Of a stretch of DNA of 16,866 nucleotides, positions 1-5,908 are shown one piece after another; position 1 is the first letter of the stretch; every line of letters starts with the position of its first letter. The position numbers were made by a program, and so were the translations under genes. The stretch is from an uncultured Clostridia bacterium (GTDB taxonomy: Bacteria > Bacillota > Clostridia > Christensenellales > Aristaeellaceae), in assembly GCA_904420265.1 (NCBI GenBank), contig CAJFUU010000020.1:1-16866 (forward strand), written 5' to 3'. Below the pieces are notes generated by a model, which had not been told where the DNA came from, did no database searches, and worked only from the letters and a program-made list of their open reading frames with translations.

Positions 1-911
1 AGGAAGAGCTTACGGACGTGACCGTGATTCTCGATTACGTGCCCAACACCAACCACACCGGCATGTATGTGGCGCTTTACAAGGGCTGGTATGAAGAAGA
101 GGGCCTGAACGTGGAAATCATCGAGCCCACCGAGGGCGCTACCGCCACGCTGATCGCCGTGGGCCGGGGCGATTTCGGCATCAGCTATCAGGAAGAGGTA
201 ACCATGGCGCTCACCAGCGAGGATCCGCTGCCCATCCGCGCCATTGCCGCCGTCATCCAGCACAACACCTCCGGTTTTGCCACCTGGGTGGGCAAGGACA
301 TCACCTCGCCCGCGGATTTTGAAAACAAGACCTACTCCTGCTGGGGCGGCCCGGGCGAAGAAGCCGTCATCCGCTCGGTCATGACCGAGGCCGGCGCGGA
401 CCCGGACACGCTTAACATCGTCATCTCCGACGGTTCCGGTTTCTCAGCGCTGGAGGGCGACGTGGACATCATGTGGTTCTACGAGGCTTGGGACAACATC
501 CGCTGCGAACTGGCCGGTTTTGACATCAACTACATGCCCGTGCGCGACCTGGACGAGCGTCTGGACTACTATACCCCCCTGCTCATCACCAGCGTGGACA
601 TGATTGAGAACAACCCCGAAACCGTGCGCAAGTTCCTGGCCGCCACTTCCCGCGGTTATATGTACGCCATCGAAAACCCCGACGAATGCGCCGAAATTCT
701 CGGTTCCTACGTGCCGGACTACGATATGGAGCTGCTCTACCGCTCGCAGAACTACCTGGCCGACAAGTACATGGAGGACGTGGACCGCTGGGGCGAGATG
801 AGCGACGAGGTATGGGACCGCTACACCAACTTCCTGGTGGACTATGAAGTCATCGACGAGGCCATTCCCGCGTCCGAATGCTATACCAACGAATTCCTGC
901 CGGAGGCCTGA
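1..911 (+). CDS. NMT1/ThiY-like ABC transporter substrate-binding protein, 5' partial
   Basis: Extracellular binding protein of an ABC importer in the NMT1/THI5-like family, whose characterised members bind pyrimidine thiamine precursors (ThiY) or sulfonate-type ligands. The frame is open from position 3 (EELTDVTVILDYVPN...), so the GTG at 18 is an internal Val codon and not the start; the signal peptide lies off the left edge. The mature N-terminus carries the family hallmark VPNTNHTGMYVALYKGWYEEEGL, followed by the glycine-rich CWGGPGEEAVIRSVM segment and YMYAIENPDECAEIL near the C-terminus. The ATPase gene starts 7 bp after the stop, so they share an operon; the missing permease is probably upstream. 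The ligand cannot be fixed from sequence; a thiamine-precursor-like pyrimidine is the family default only. Confidence 0.9.
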   Translation, partial: EELTDVTVILDYVPNTNHTGMYVALYKGWYEEEGLNVEIIEPTEGATATLIAVGRGDFGISYQEEVTMALTSEDPLPIRAIAAVIQHNTSGFATWVGKDITSPADFENKTYSCWGGPGEEAVIRSVMTEAGADPDTLNIVISDGSGFSALEGDVDIMWFYEAWDNIRCELAGFDINYMPVRDLDERLDYYTPLLITSVDMIENNPETVRKFLAATSRGYMYAIENPDECAEILGSYVPDYDMELLYRSQNYLADKYMEDVDRWGEMSDEVWDRYTNFLVDYEVIDEAIPASECYTNEFLPEA

Positions 912-918
912 TCGCTGT

Positions 919-1650
919 ATGAAACTGGAGGTTCGCGGCCTGTCGTTTGCCTATGGGCCGAAAAAGGTGCTGGAAGACCTGTCTTTCTGTATGGAGGCGG
1001 GCGAGTTCGTCAGCATCCTCGGCCCCTCCGGCTGCGGAAAATCCACGGTGCTGAACCTGTTGGCGGGGCTTTTGCGCCCCGCCGCGGGCGAAGTGCTGGT
1101 GGATAATGAACGCGTGGAGGGCGCGGGGAACGGCCGCTTTGCCTACATGCCGCAGGATGATTTGCTCTTTCCCTGGAAAACCATTCTGCAGAACGTCTGC
1201 CTTTACGGCAAGATTCACGGTACGGAACCGGCCGCCCGCGAACAGGCGCTCAAGCACATGGCCGCTTTCGGCCTCGCCGGGTACGAAAACGCCTATCCCG
1301 GCGACCTTTCCGGCGGCATGCGCCAGCGCGCCGCCTTTTTGCGCACGGCGCTTTGCAGCGCGGAAATCCTTTTGCTGGACGAGCCGTTTGGCGCGCTGGA
1401 TGTGATTTCGCGCGGGGATATGCAGGACTGGCTGCTCTCCATGCGCGCGGAGTTGGGGCGCACGGCCTTGCTGGTGACGCATGACATCGACGAGGCGCTG
1501 TATCTCTCCGACCGCATCCTTGTTCTGCGCGGCAGTCCCGCGCAGATTGTGCGCGAAGTGGACGTGCGCAAAGAGGGCAAAACGCGCCAGTGGCTTTACG
1601 ACCAGGGCGCGCTCAAGGGAGAAATACACCGCTGCATCAAGGCGGAATGA
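919..1650 (+). CDS. ABC transporter ATP-binding protein of the ThiZ/SsuB/TauB type
   Basis: Cytoplasmic ATPase (243 aa) that powers the importer served by the preceding binding protein. Visible motifs: Walker A GPSGCGKST at residues 35-43, Q-loop in MPQDDLLFPW (Q79), signature LSGGMRQR at 130-137, Walker B ILLLDEP at 150-156, D-loop GALD and switch His in VTHDIDEA (H188). The Q-loop sequence followed by LFPW is typical of the nitrate/sulfonate/taurine/HMP ATPase family. I chose ATG 919, where MKLEVRGLSFAYG gives the family N-terminus; the frame extends upstream to 844 but overlaps the binding-protein gene. A GGAGG at 902-906, inside the end of that gene, sits 12 nt upstream, slightly far. No permease gene follows, so it must precede the binding protein if the operon is complete. 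Confidence 0.92.
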   Translation: MKLEVRGLSFAYGPKKVLEDLSFCMEAGEFVSILGPSGCGKSTVLNLLAGLLRPAAGEVLVDNERVEGAGNGRFAYMPQDDLLFPWKTILQNVCLYGKIHGTEPAAREQALKHMAAFGLAGYENAYPGDLSGGMRQRAAFLRTALCSAEILLLDEPFGALDVISRGDMQDWLLSMRAELGRTALLVTHDIDEALYLSDRILVLRGSPAQIVREVDVRKEGKTRQWLYDQGALKGEIHRCIKAE

Positions 1651-1663
1651 TGCGGTTTGGGGC

Positions 1664-1696
1664 GTGGCGGCCTGATTTGGCTGAGCGCAGCGCCAC
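1664..1696 (+). other. Inverted repeat downstream of the ATPase gene
   Basis: GTGGCG at 1664-1669 pairs with CGCCAC at 1691-1696 around a 21-nt loop, just after the ATPase stop. There is no T-tract, so it is at most a weak or Rho-assisted 3' end, or a 3'-end stabilising hairpin. Confidence 0.3.
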
Positions 1697-1749
1697 CCTG
1701 CCTCCTGCCGCGCAACCGCGCCAGCGTGGAAATGACCTCTATTCGCCTG

Positions 1750-1773
1750 TTCTTTCGGGAATATGCGAAAGAA
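1750..1773. promoter_or_regulatory. Inverted repeat upstream of the TatD gene
   Basis: TTCTTTCG (1750-1757) and CGAAAGAA (1766-1773) form a perfect 8-bp inverted repeat around an 8-nt spacer, 33 bp before the TatD start. It could be a protein-binding site or an RNA hairpin. A TATATAA box lies at 1794-1800, only a few bases from the start codon. I see no clear -35 element. Confidence 0.35.
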
Positions 1774-1805
1774 GTGGGAGAACATCCCTGAAATATATAA
1801 AAGGC

Positions 1806-2552
1806 ATGGAAAAATCAAGACATAATTCCCTGAATATCCCGCTTTGCGATGCGCATGCCCATCCGGGGAACGGCGCGGAAACGGCGGCGCGGCGGGCGCA
1901 GGGCATACGCACCGCCCTGTGCGGCACTGACCCTGAAAATGCCCGGCTGGTGGAAGAAATGTGCGCGCGCGAAGAGCTGTTTACGCCTACCTATGGGCTG
2001 CATCCCTGGAAAACGGCGCGTTTTACCGTGCGGGAGATGGAGCCATGGTTGGAAAAGTGCCGCGTCATCGGCGAAATCGGGCTGGACAGCGTTTGGTGCG
2101 ACGTGCCCGCCCATGACCAGCGTGCGGCCTTCGCCCGCCAGCTCGACATTGCCCGGGAAATGGGCAAGCGCGTGCTTTTGCACACCAAGGGCTGCGAGGA
2201 AGAAATTGCCCGCATGGTGGCGGAACGGAACCTGCCCTGCGTGGTGCACTGGTATTCGTGCGCGGAGCATTTGGAGCGTTACCTGGACTTGGACAGCTAT
2301 TTTACCCTTGGACCCGACATCTTAACCAATCCCGCAGTGCGCGAAGTGGCCCGTCGCGCCCCGCGCGGCCGTCTGCTGATCGAAACCGACGGATTAAGCG
2401 CGGTGGAGTGGGCGCAAAACCGGCCTGCAGAGCCGGAAAAACTGAGCGCGTTGCTGGAAGCGATGCTTCAAGAAGCGGCCGCGATTTGCGGCGAAACGCC
2501 GGAGGACATGCGCCGCGAGGCCATGGAAGCCTTTGGGGCGTTGTATGGATAG
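1806..2552 (+). CDS. TatD-family metal-dependent hydrolase
   Basis: Cytoplasmic TIM-barrel metallohydrolase (248 aa). Family members act as 3'-5' DNases or D-amino acid/tRNA editing-type hydrolases; the exact substrate is unknown. The metal-site residues are present in order: HxH in CDAHAHPG (H17, H19), Glu in GEIGLD (E90), His in LLHTKG (H126), His in VVHWYS (H148) and Asp in IETDGL (D195). GLHPW at 64-68 matches the conserved GxHP segment. Length is near the family norm of about 255 aa. The open frame runs back to 1590, but homology-like sequence begins only at NIPLCDAHAHPG, so ATG 1806 is the sensible start. It has almost no Shine-Dalgarno spacing (AAAAGG ends 1 nt before ATG) and a TATATAA box a few bases upstream, which raises the possibility of leaderless translation. 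It is apparently monocistronic and ends in a terminator at 2584-2615. Confidence 0.88.
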   Translation: MEKSRHNSLNIPLCDAHAHPGNGAETAARRAQGIRTALCGTDPENARLVEEMCAREELFTPTYGLHPWKTARFTVREMEPWLEKCRVIGEIGLDSVWCDVPAHDQRAAFARQLDIAREMGKRVLLHTKGCEEEIARMVAERNLPCVVHWYSCAEHLERYLDLDSYFTLGPDILTNPAVREVARRAPRGRLLIETDGLSAVEWAQNRPAEPEKLSALLEAMLQEAAAICGETPEDMRREAMEAFGALYG

Positions 2553-2583
2553 ATGGCTTAACAGCATTCAAAAGAAACGCTTG

Positions 2584-2615
2584 AAGCGCCTGTGGGGGAA
2601 CCCGCGGCGCTTTTT
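2584..2615 (+). terminator. Intrinsic terminator of the TatD gene
   Basis: AAGCGCC (2584-2590) pairs perfectly with GGCGCTT (2606-2612), with inner GGG/CCC pairing, and runs into T2611-T2615. It lies 31 bp after the TatD stop. Confidence 0.85.
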
Positions 2616-3031
2616 ATGATGGGCTCATGTGCGAAAGGCGCTTGGCTGCGCAGCGAACGGAAAGTGGTTTACGGTCATCGGCCTGCCCCGCAGGCACGCC
2701 AAGTTTGTTGGCGGTATGCTTCTGGCAGGCGGAAAGGCGCCGCGGGCCGCCGTTCCAAGTATCTCCAAGGCGTTTGGCGCGCGAGCCTCTTCTCCATCCG
2801 GTGCCTTCCAAGAGCCGCGTGCGGCGCGAGGCGCGATTCCCCCTCCAGCGCGCCGGCCGGAGTTGCGCCGCATAGCGCGCTGTCGGAGCCGTTTCGGTTT
2901 TGCCAGCGTTCGCGTTGGCGTGCAAAAGCCCTGAAACGGATGTTTGTGCGCCGGCTATTGCGCCGTAAGGGCTACTACGCATGCCTGTGAAAATCGTTTG
3001 CGAAACCGCGCATCCGGGCGAATGTTCCTGC
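2616..3031. other. Unexplained 416-bp intergenic region
   Basis: I find no protein I can recognise on either strand. The open frames (for example 2592-2990 plus and 2614-3033 minus) are Arg/Ala/Gly-rich, as expected of chance frames in GC-rich DNA, and lack a Shine-Dalgarno sequence. The only notable structure is the hairpin at 2889-2939. No rnpB, tmRNA, SRP or 6S signatures were seen. Possibilities are a structured RNA or decayed sequence. Confidence 0.5.
2889..2939. other. Long imperfect hairpin
   Basis: CCGTTTC (2889-2895) pairs with GAAACGG (2933-2939). Inside it, TTTTGC (2898-2903) pairs with GCAAAA (2922-2927). The tip is CAGCG, a TTCG loop (2909-2912) and CGTTG. GG/CC pairs bridge the outer and middle stems. 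There is no T-tract on either side, so it is not a standard terminator. It could be part of a structured RNA or an intergenic palindromic element. Confidence 0.5.
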
Positions 3032-3080
3032 AAAAAAACGTCTGGAGAAAGCGCGCCGGAAGAGGGCGCATCCAGACGTT
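3032..3080 (-). terminator. Strong minus-strand intrinsic terminator
   Basis: Read on the minus strand, AACGTCTGG pairs with CCAGACGTT (9 bp; plus-strand positions 3072-3080 and 3037-3045), with an inner GGCGC/GCGCC stem, followed by a run of seven T (plus-strand A3032-A3038). On the plus strand the hairpin is followed by AATGG, so it works in one direction only. The nearest minus-strand gene upstream is the ROK repressor, whose stop is 306 bp away. It therefore probably ends that mRNA, leaving an unusually long 3' UTR. Confidence 0.8.
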
Positions 3081-3118
3081 AATGGCGTGCAAACTTTTTT
3101 AAGTGTTGATGAAATCGC

Positions 3119-3147
3119 TTGACAAGCCATTTGAATGGGCATATAAT
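3119..3147 (+). promoter_or_regulatory. Perfect-consensus sigma-70/sigma-A promoter
   Basis: TTGACA at 3119-3124, a 17-bp spacer, and TATAAT at 3142-3147: both hexamers and the spacer are ideal. The predicted start is about 3154. No coding sequence with a ribosome site follows; a strong terminator begins 10 nt later, so the product should be a very short RNA. Confidence 0.8.
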
Positions 3148-3153
3148 GCCTGC

Positions 3154-3209
3154 ATCGACAGCAAAGGCGCTGCGAGCCGTCCGGGAGGGATGGCGTCGCG
3201 GCGCTTTTT
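3154..3209 (+). ncRNA. Candidate small RNA of about 56 nt
   Basis: Defined only by its flanks: the ideal promoter at 3119-3147 and the terminator hairpin ending at T3205-T3209. The RNA would be about 10 nt of single-stranded 5' sequence (ATCGACAGC region) plus a long hairpin and a U-tail, an architecture seen in Hfq- or antisense-type sRNAs. It lies inside, and antisense to, the predicted 3' UTR of the ROK repressor mRNA, so pairing with that message is possible. The 5' end is inferred from the -10 position, with a few bases of uncertainty. No known RNA family was recognised. Confidence 0.5.
3164..3209 (+). terminator. Strong intrinsic terminator just downstream of the consensus promoter
   Basis: The arm AAGGCGCTGCGAGCCGTCC (3164-3182) folds onto GGATGGCGTCGCGGCGCTT (3188-3206) with G-U pairs and one bulged C. 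The loop is about 5 nt and the T-tract is 3205-3209. The 3' end GCGGCGCTTTTT is identical to that of the TatD terminator. On the minus strand only CCTTTGC follows, so it is weaker there. Confidence 0.75.
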
Positions 3210-3385
3210 GCATTTGCGGGGGTGAAAGATACGATCCAACTGAACCCTGACAAAGCCCGCAAGGCGCCTGACGGGCCGCGTTGAAGGCGCTTTGCGAAGA
3301 AGGCCTTTGCAGAACGCGCGTTTTGCCGAAAGCGCGGCAAACAGCGACGGACAATTTGCGCCGCCTGGCGGAGCGGACGCCGTTT

Positions 3386-4645
3386 TCAAACGCCTGTTTT
3401 TGCCATTTGGCGCCGCGGCGAAGTGATGGTATAGGCCTTGTCCAGAAAGTATTGGGCGATGCCCACGCTCTCGCCATCGGGGCCGGAGCGGGCATAGGAC
3501 ATACGCATGTGGCGCGTCAGCAGCGTCCGGGAACGCACGCGTTCAGACACCATTTGCAAAAAGTCCGGGCCCAGCAGTTCAATGCCGCCGCCAAGCACGA
3601 CGCGACGGATGCCGGTGACGCACATCAGTGTGTAAATGCCGAGAGCCAGGCGGTCGGCCGTGGCCTCGAGCACGCCGCGCACAGCGTCCAAACCGGGAGC
3701 GCGTTCAGCAAGTTCGGCAAATGTTTGCGGGGCGGGCACGCCGCTATGCGCGCAGGCTTCGGCGGCGCTGCGCAGGAGGGCGTTGAGGTTGACGTACTGC
3801 TCAAGGCAGCCGCGGTTGCCGCAGGTACAGGGCGGGCCGTTCATGTCCACGGAAAAGTGGCCAAATTCGCCCGCCGTGTTGTACGGCCCGGTGAGTATGG
3901 CGCCTTCGGAGATGATGCCCGCGCCTACGCCGTCGCAGACGTTGATAAAAATGAGGTCGCGCGTCTCCTCTGTGCCGTCCGTGAGCGCGTCCAGATTTTT
4001 CTTTTCGGCATATGCCAGGCACATGGAGACATTGCCCAGAAACATGGGCACGCCCAGGCGCTGCTCAAGCACGCGCATGGAAGCCTCGGAAAAGGAGATG
4101 CTCATGGCTGTGCGTACGGAAAACGCCTGCTCTTCCTCAATGCGGATGCCGGGGAAGCAGACGCCCACCATGATAGCGCGCTCGCGGTCAAACAATTGCG
4201 AGCGATGCAAAAGCACGTCTTCAAACAGGCGCGCGTACTCCTCGCCGGAGTCCATCGGCTCGTTCTCGCCCACGGGGTGCTCCACAAAAAAACTTTCCAA
4301 CGTCCGGCAACTCAAATCCATCAGTGTAAAATGCGCGCCGCGACGGCTCAGGGAAAACGCCGCCAACTGCCGGCCCGCGGCATTCAGGCGCAAACTCATC
4401 GGCCGACGGCCGGGAAGGGAGGTCAGCGTCGGCCCCGTTTCCAGCAGCAGGCCCTCGCCTACCAGTTCTTCCACCAGCGCCGAAATGGTCGTCGCGCTCA
4501 GGTGCATGGCGCGCACAAGTTCCGCGCGCGAAGCGCAACGCCCGCCGCGTACCAAATCAAATACGCGCTTGATGTTTTTTTCTTTGATAAGTTGTTGATA
4601 GCCCGGGCGTCGGTCCTCCGACCGGTCCAGAGACAGGTATTTCAT
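3386..4645 (-). CDS. ROK-family transcriptional repressor (NagC/XylR/Mlc type)
   Basis: DNA-binding sugar-responsive repressor (419 aa). An N-terminal winged helix-turn-helix spans about residues 22-75, with SRAELVRAMHLSATTISALVEELVGEGLL as HTH and wing entry. A ROK/hexokinase-fold sensor domain follows. The ROK zinc signature is complete: GEFGHFS (H263) then CTCGNRGCLEQY (C273, C275, C280). ATP-site-like DGVGAGII (238-245) and LGGGIE (351-356) are present. Where ROK sugar kinases have Asn-Asp, this protein has GNVS (N205-V206), so the catalytic Asp looks lost, as expected for a sensor and not a kinase. I chose the ATG complementary to 4643-4645: GAGG lies 6 nt upstream, better than the upstream in-frame ATG at 4672. 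It is divergent from the catabolic operon, 227 bp away, and is its likely regulator and autoregulator. The inducer is unknown. Confidence 0.93.
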   Translation of the reverse strand: MKYLSLDRSEDRRPGYQQLIKEKNIKRVFDLVRGGRCASRAELVRAMHLSATTISALVEELVGEGLLLETGPTLTSLPGRRPMSLRLNAAGRQLAAFSLSRRGAHFTLMDLSCRTLESFFVEHPVGENEPMDSGEEYARLFEDVLLHRSQLFDRERAIMVGVCFPGIRIEEEQAFSVRTAMSISFSEASMRVLEQRLGVPMFLGNVSMCLAYAEKKNLDALTDGTEETRDLIFINVCDGVGAGIISEGAILTGPYNTAGEFGHFSVDMNGPPCTCGNRGCLEQYVNLNALLRSAAEACAHSGVPAPQTFAELAERAPGLDAVRGVLEATADRLALGIYTLMCVTGIRRVVLGGGIELLGPDFLQMVSERVRSRTLLTRHMRMSYARSGPDGESVGIAQYFLDKAYTITSPRRQMAKTGV

Positions 4646-4681
4646 AAAAGGCCTCGCTTCCTGTTTGTGCACCTTGGCTAT

Positions 4682-4710
4682 AGTTTAACATAGATTTATG
4701 TTGTGCGCAA
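4682..4710 (-). promoter_or_regulatory. Probable promoter of the ROK repressor gene
   Basis: On the minus strand, TTGCGC (4710-4705) and TAAACT (4687-4682) are separated by exactly 17 bp. The predicted start near 4675 leaves a leader of about 30 nt carrying the GAGG site. The spacer is almost filled by the palindrome at 4687-4702. Confidence 0.5.
4687..4702. promoter_or_regulatory. Candidate ROK operator palindrome
   Basis: AACATA (4687-4692), GATT, TATGTT (4697-4702): an AT-rich inverted repeat of the size and composition bound by ROK repressors. It lies between the putative -35 and -10 of the ROK gene, which would give autorepression. It is about 90 bp upstream of the dehydrogenase -35, so control of the operon would need looping or a second site; I see only the weak TGTC-N8-GACA at 4825-4840. 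Confidence 0.5.
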
Positions 4711-4790
4711 GTACAAAGCGTACCTACATCGCAAATAACTGGTAAGAAGCGAAAGTTTTTTTACTCCATTCAGTTAATTTATCAACGCAC

Positions 4791-4819
4791 TTGACAAATG
4801 TAGATGCCTGTGATATGAT
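4791..4819 (+). promoter_or_regulatory. Promoter of the catabolic operon
   Basis: TTGACA (4791-4796), a 17-bp spacer, and TATGAT (4814-4819), one mismatch from consensus. The start is predicted near 4826, about 47 nt before the dehydrogenase ATG. A TGTC/GACA inverted repeat (4825-4828 and 4837-4840) covers the start site and could be an operator. A promoter this strong next to a repressor gene implies that the operon is held off by repression. Confidence 0.8.
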
Positions 4820-4872
4820 GAACGTGTCAGCTTTGAGACAGTTTGTTTACAGACGATCGAGGGGTGGACTTC

Positions 4873-5886
4873 ATGCGGGGATTGTACGGCCGGCGCGGTT
4901 TTGACATTGTGTTGCGCGAGCGCGCCGACGTCGCGCTCGGCGCGCACATGGTGCGCATTCGCGTGCGGGCCTGCGGTGTGTGCGGAACAGATCTGCATTT
5001 TTTGCGCGATCTGGACGAGTGGACGCCCCTGGGGCATGAAATCTCCGCCGTGGTGGTGGAAACCGGCGCCGCGGTGAAGCGCGTGAAGGTGGGCGACAGC
5101 GTCGTATGCGAAGACGTAACCCAGTGCGGCGCCTGCGAATTCTGCAAGACGGAGCGCGTGCGTCTGTGCCGCAGCGGCTATACGCTTGAAGGACAGCCCG
5201 GCATGTCGGACGAAATGGTTGTGCATGAAAACATGCTCAACGTTTTTACGGACATCGACCCCGTCGTCGCCTCCATGGTGGAGCCGCTGGCCGTAGCCAT
5301 TCGCGGCGTGAACAAGCTGCGCCTGCGGCCGTTTGCTTCTCTGGCTATTTTCGGAATGGGCGCAATCGGCCTGTTTGCCTGCGCTTATGCCCGTGCCATG
5401 GGCGCCGGGCGGGTGGCCATGTTCGCCCGCAACGCCCACAGTTTGCGCAACCGTGCCGCGCAGGACGCCGCCGCCGATTTGGGCGCGGACGAATTCTATT
5501 ATTCCTGTGAAGAAGATTACATAGAAAAAGCCCTGCGGGGCGGCGCGTTTGATGCGGCCATCGTTGCCGCGCCGCCGTCTTTGTGCGCCGAAGCGATGAA
5601 GCTGGTCGGCTACGGCGGCGAAGTGCTGGCCCTGGGCGTGGCCATGGATGGAAGCGGCGTCGCCGCGCTGGATGTGAGCGATATGGTGTTCCAGAAAAAG
5701 CAGCTGCTCACTTCCCTGGCCGAGCCGGCCGCCAATTTCCCGCTTTCCATTGCCATGATTCGCTCTGGGCGCGTCGATGCCGCGCGCGTGATCACCCACC
5801 GTCTGGCGCTTCAGGACGCCGCAAAATTGGGGGATTTGTACGCGCAGGACGCGCCGGCGATAAAAACGGTTATACTCTGTTCTTAA
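4873..5886 (+). CDS. Zinc-dependent medium-chain (MDR) alcohol/polyol dehydrogenase
   Basis: Cytoplasmic NAD(P)-dependent dehydrogenase (337 aa) of the sorbitol/threonine/galactitol-phosphate dehydrogenase-like branch; it should oxidise a secondary alcohol of a polyol or sugar-like intermediate. Catalytic zinc ligands: C37 in CGVCGTDLH, H55-E56 in LGHE, and probably E137 in VEPLAVA. Four structural-zinc cysteines: C85, C88, C91, C99 (QCGACEFC...LC). Rossmann glycine motif FGMGAIGL at 160-167. ATG 4873 is chosen because CGAGGGGTGG lies 5 nt upstream; an in-frame TTG at 4843 has no ribosome site. It is the first gene of the operon, directly after its promoter. The substrate cannot be assigned; the set of neighbours suggests oxidation of a product released by the hydrolases. 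Confidence 0.9.
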   Translation: MRGLYGRRGFDIVLRERADVALGAHMVRIRVRACGVCGTDLHFLRDLDEWTPLGHEISAVVVETGAAVKRVKVGDSVVCEDVTQCGACEFCKTERVRLCRSGYTLEGQPGMSDEMVVHENMLNVFTDIDPVVASMVEPLAVAIRGVNKLRLRPFASLAIFGMGAIGLFACAYARAMGAGRVAMFARNAHSLRNRAAQDAAADLGADEFYYSCEEDYIEKALRGGAFDAAIVAAPPSLCAEAMKLVGYGGEVLALGVAMDGSGVAALDVSDMVFQKKQLLTSLAEPAANFPLSIAMIRSGRVDAARVITHRLALQDAAKLGDLYAQDAPAIKTVILCS

Positions 5887-5908
5887 AAAACGCAAAGGGG
5901 ATGCTCTT

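Noticed and set aside
18..911. GTG 18 as the true start of the binding protein
   Set aside because: The frame is open to the window edge and a start at 18 would begin inside the first beta strand with no signal peptide. The gene is truncated by the window.
2592..3033. Overlapping frames of 130-140 codons on both strands
   Set aside because: Low-complexity Arg/Ala/Gly translations, no Shine-Dalgarno sequence, and one overlaps the TatD terminator. Treated as non-coding.
3281..4693. 470-codon plus-strand frame across the ROK gene
   Set aside because: It is antisense to the ROK repressor, whose domains and zinc signature are unambiguous. The His/Ala/Gln-rich composition is typical of GC-rich antisense frames.
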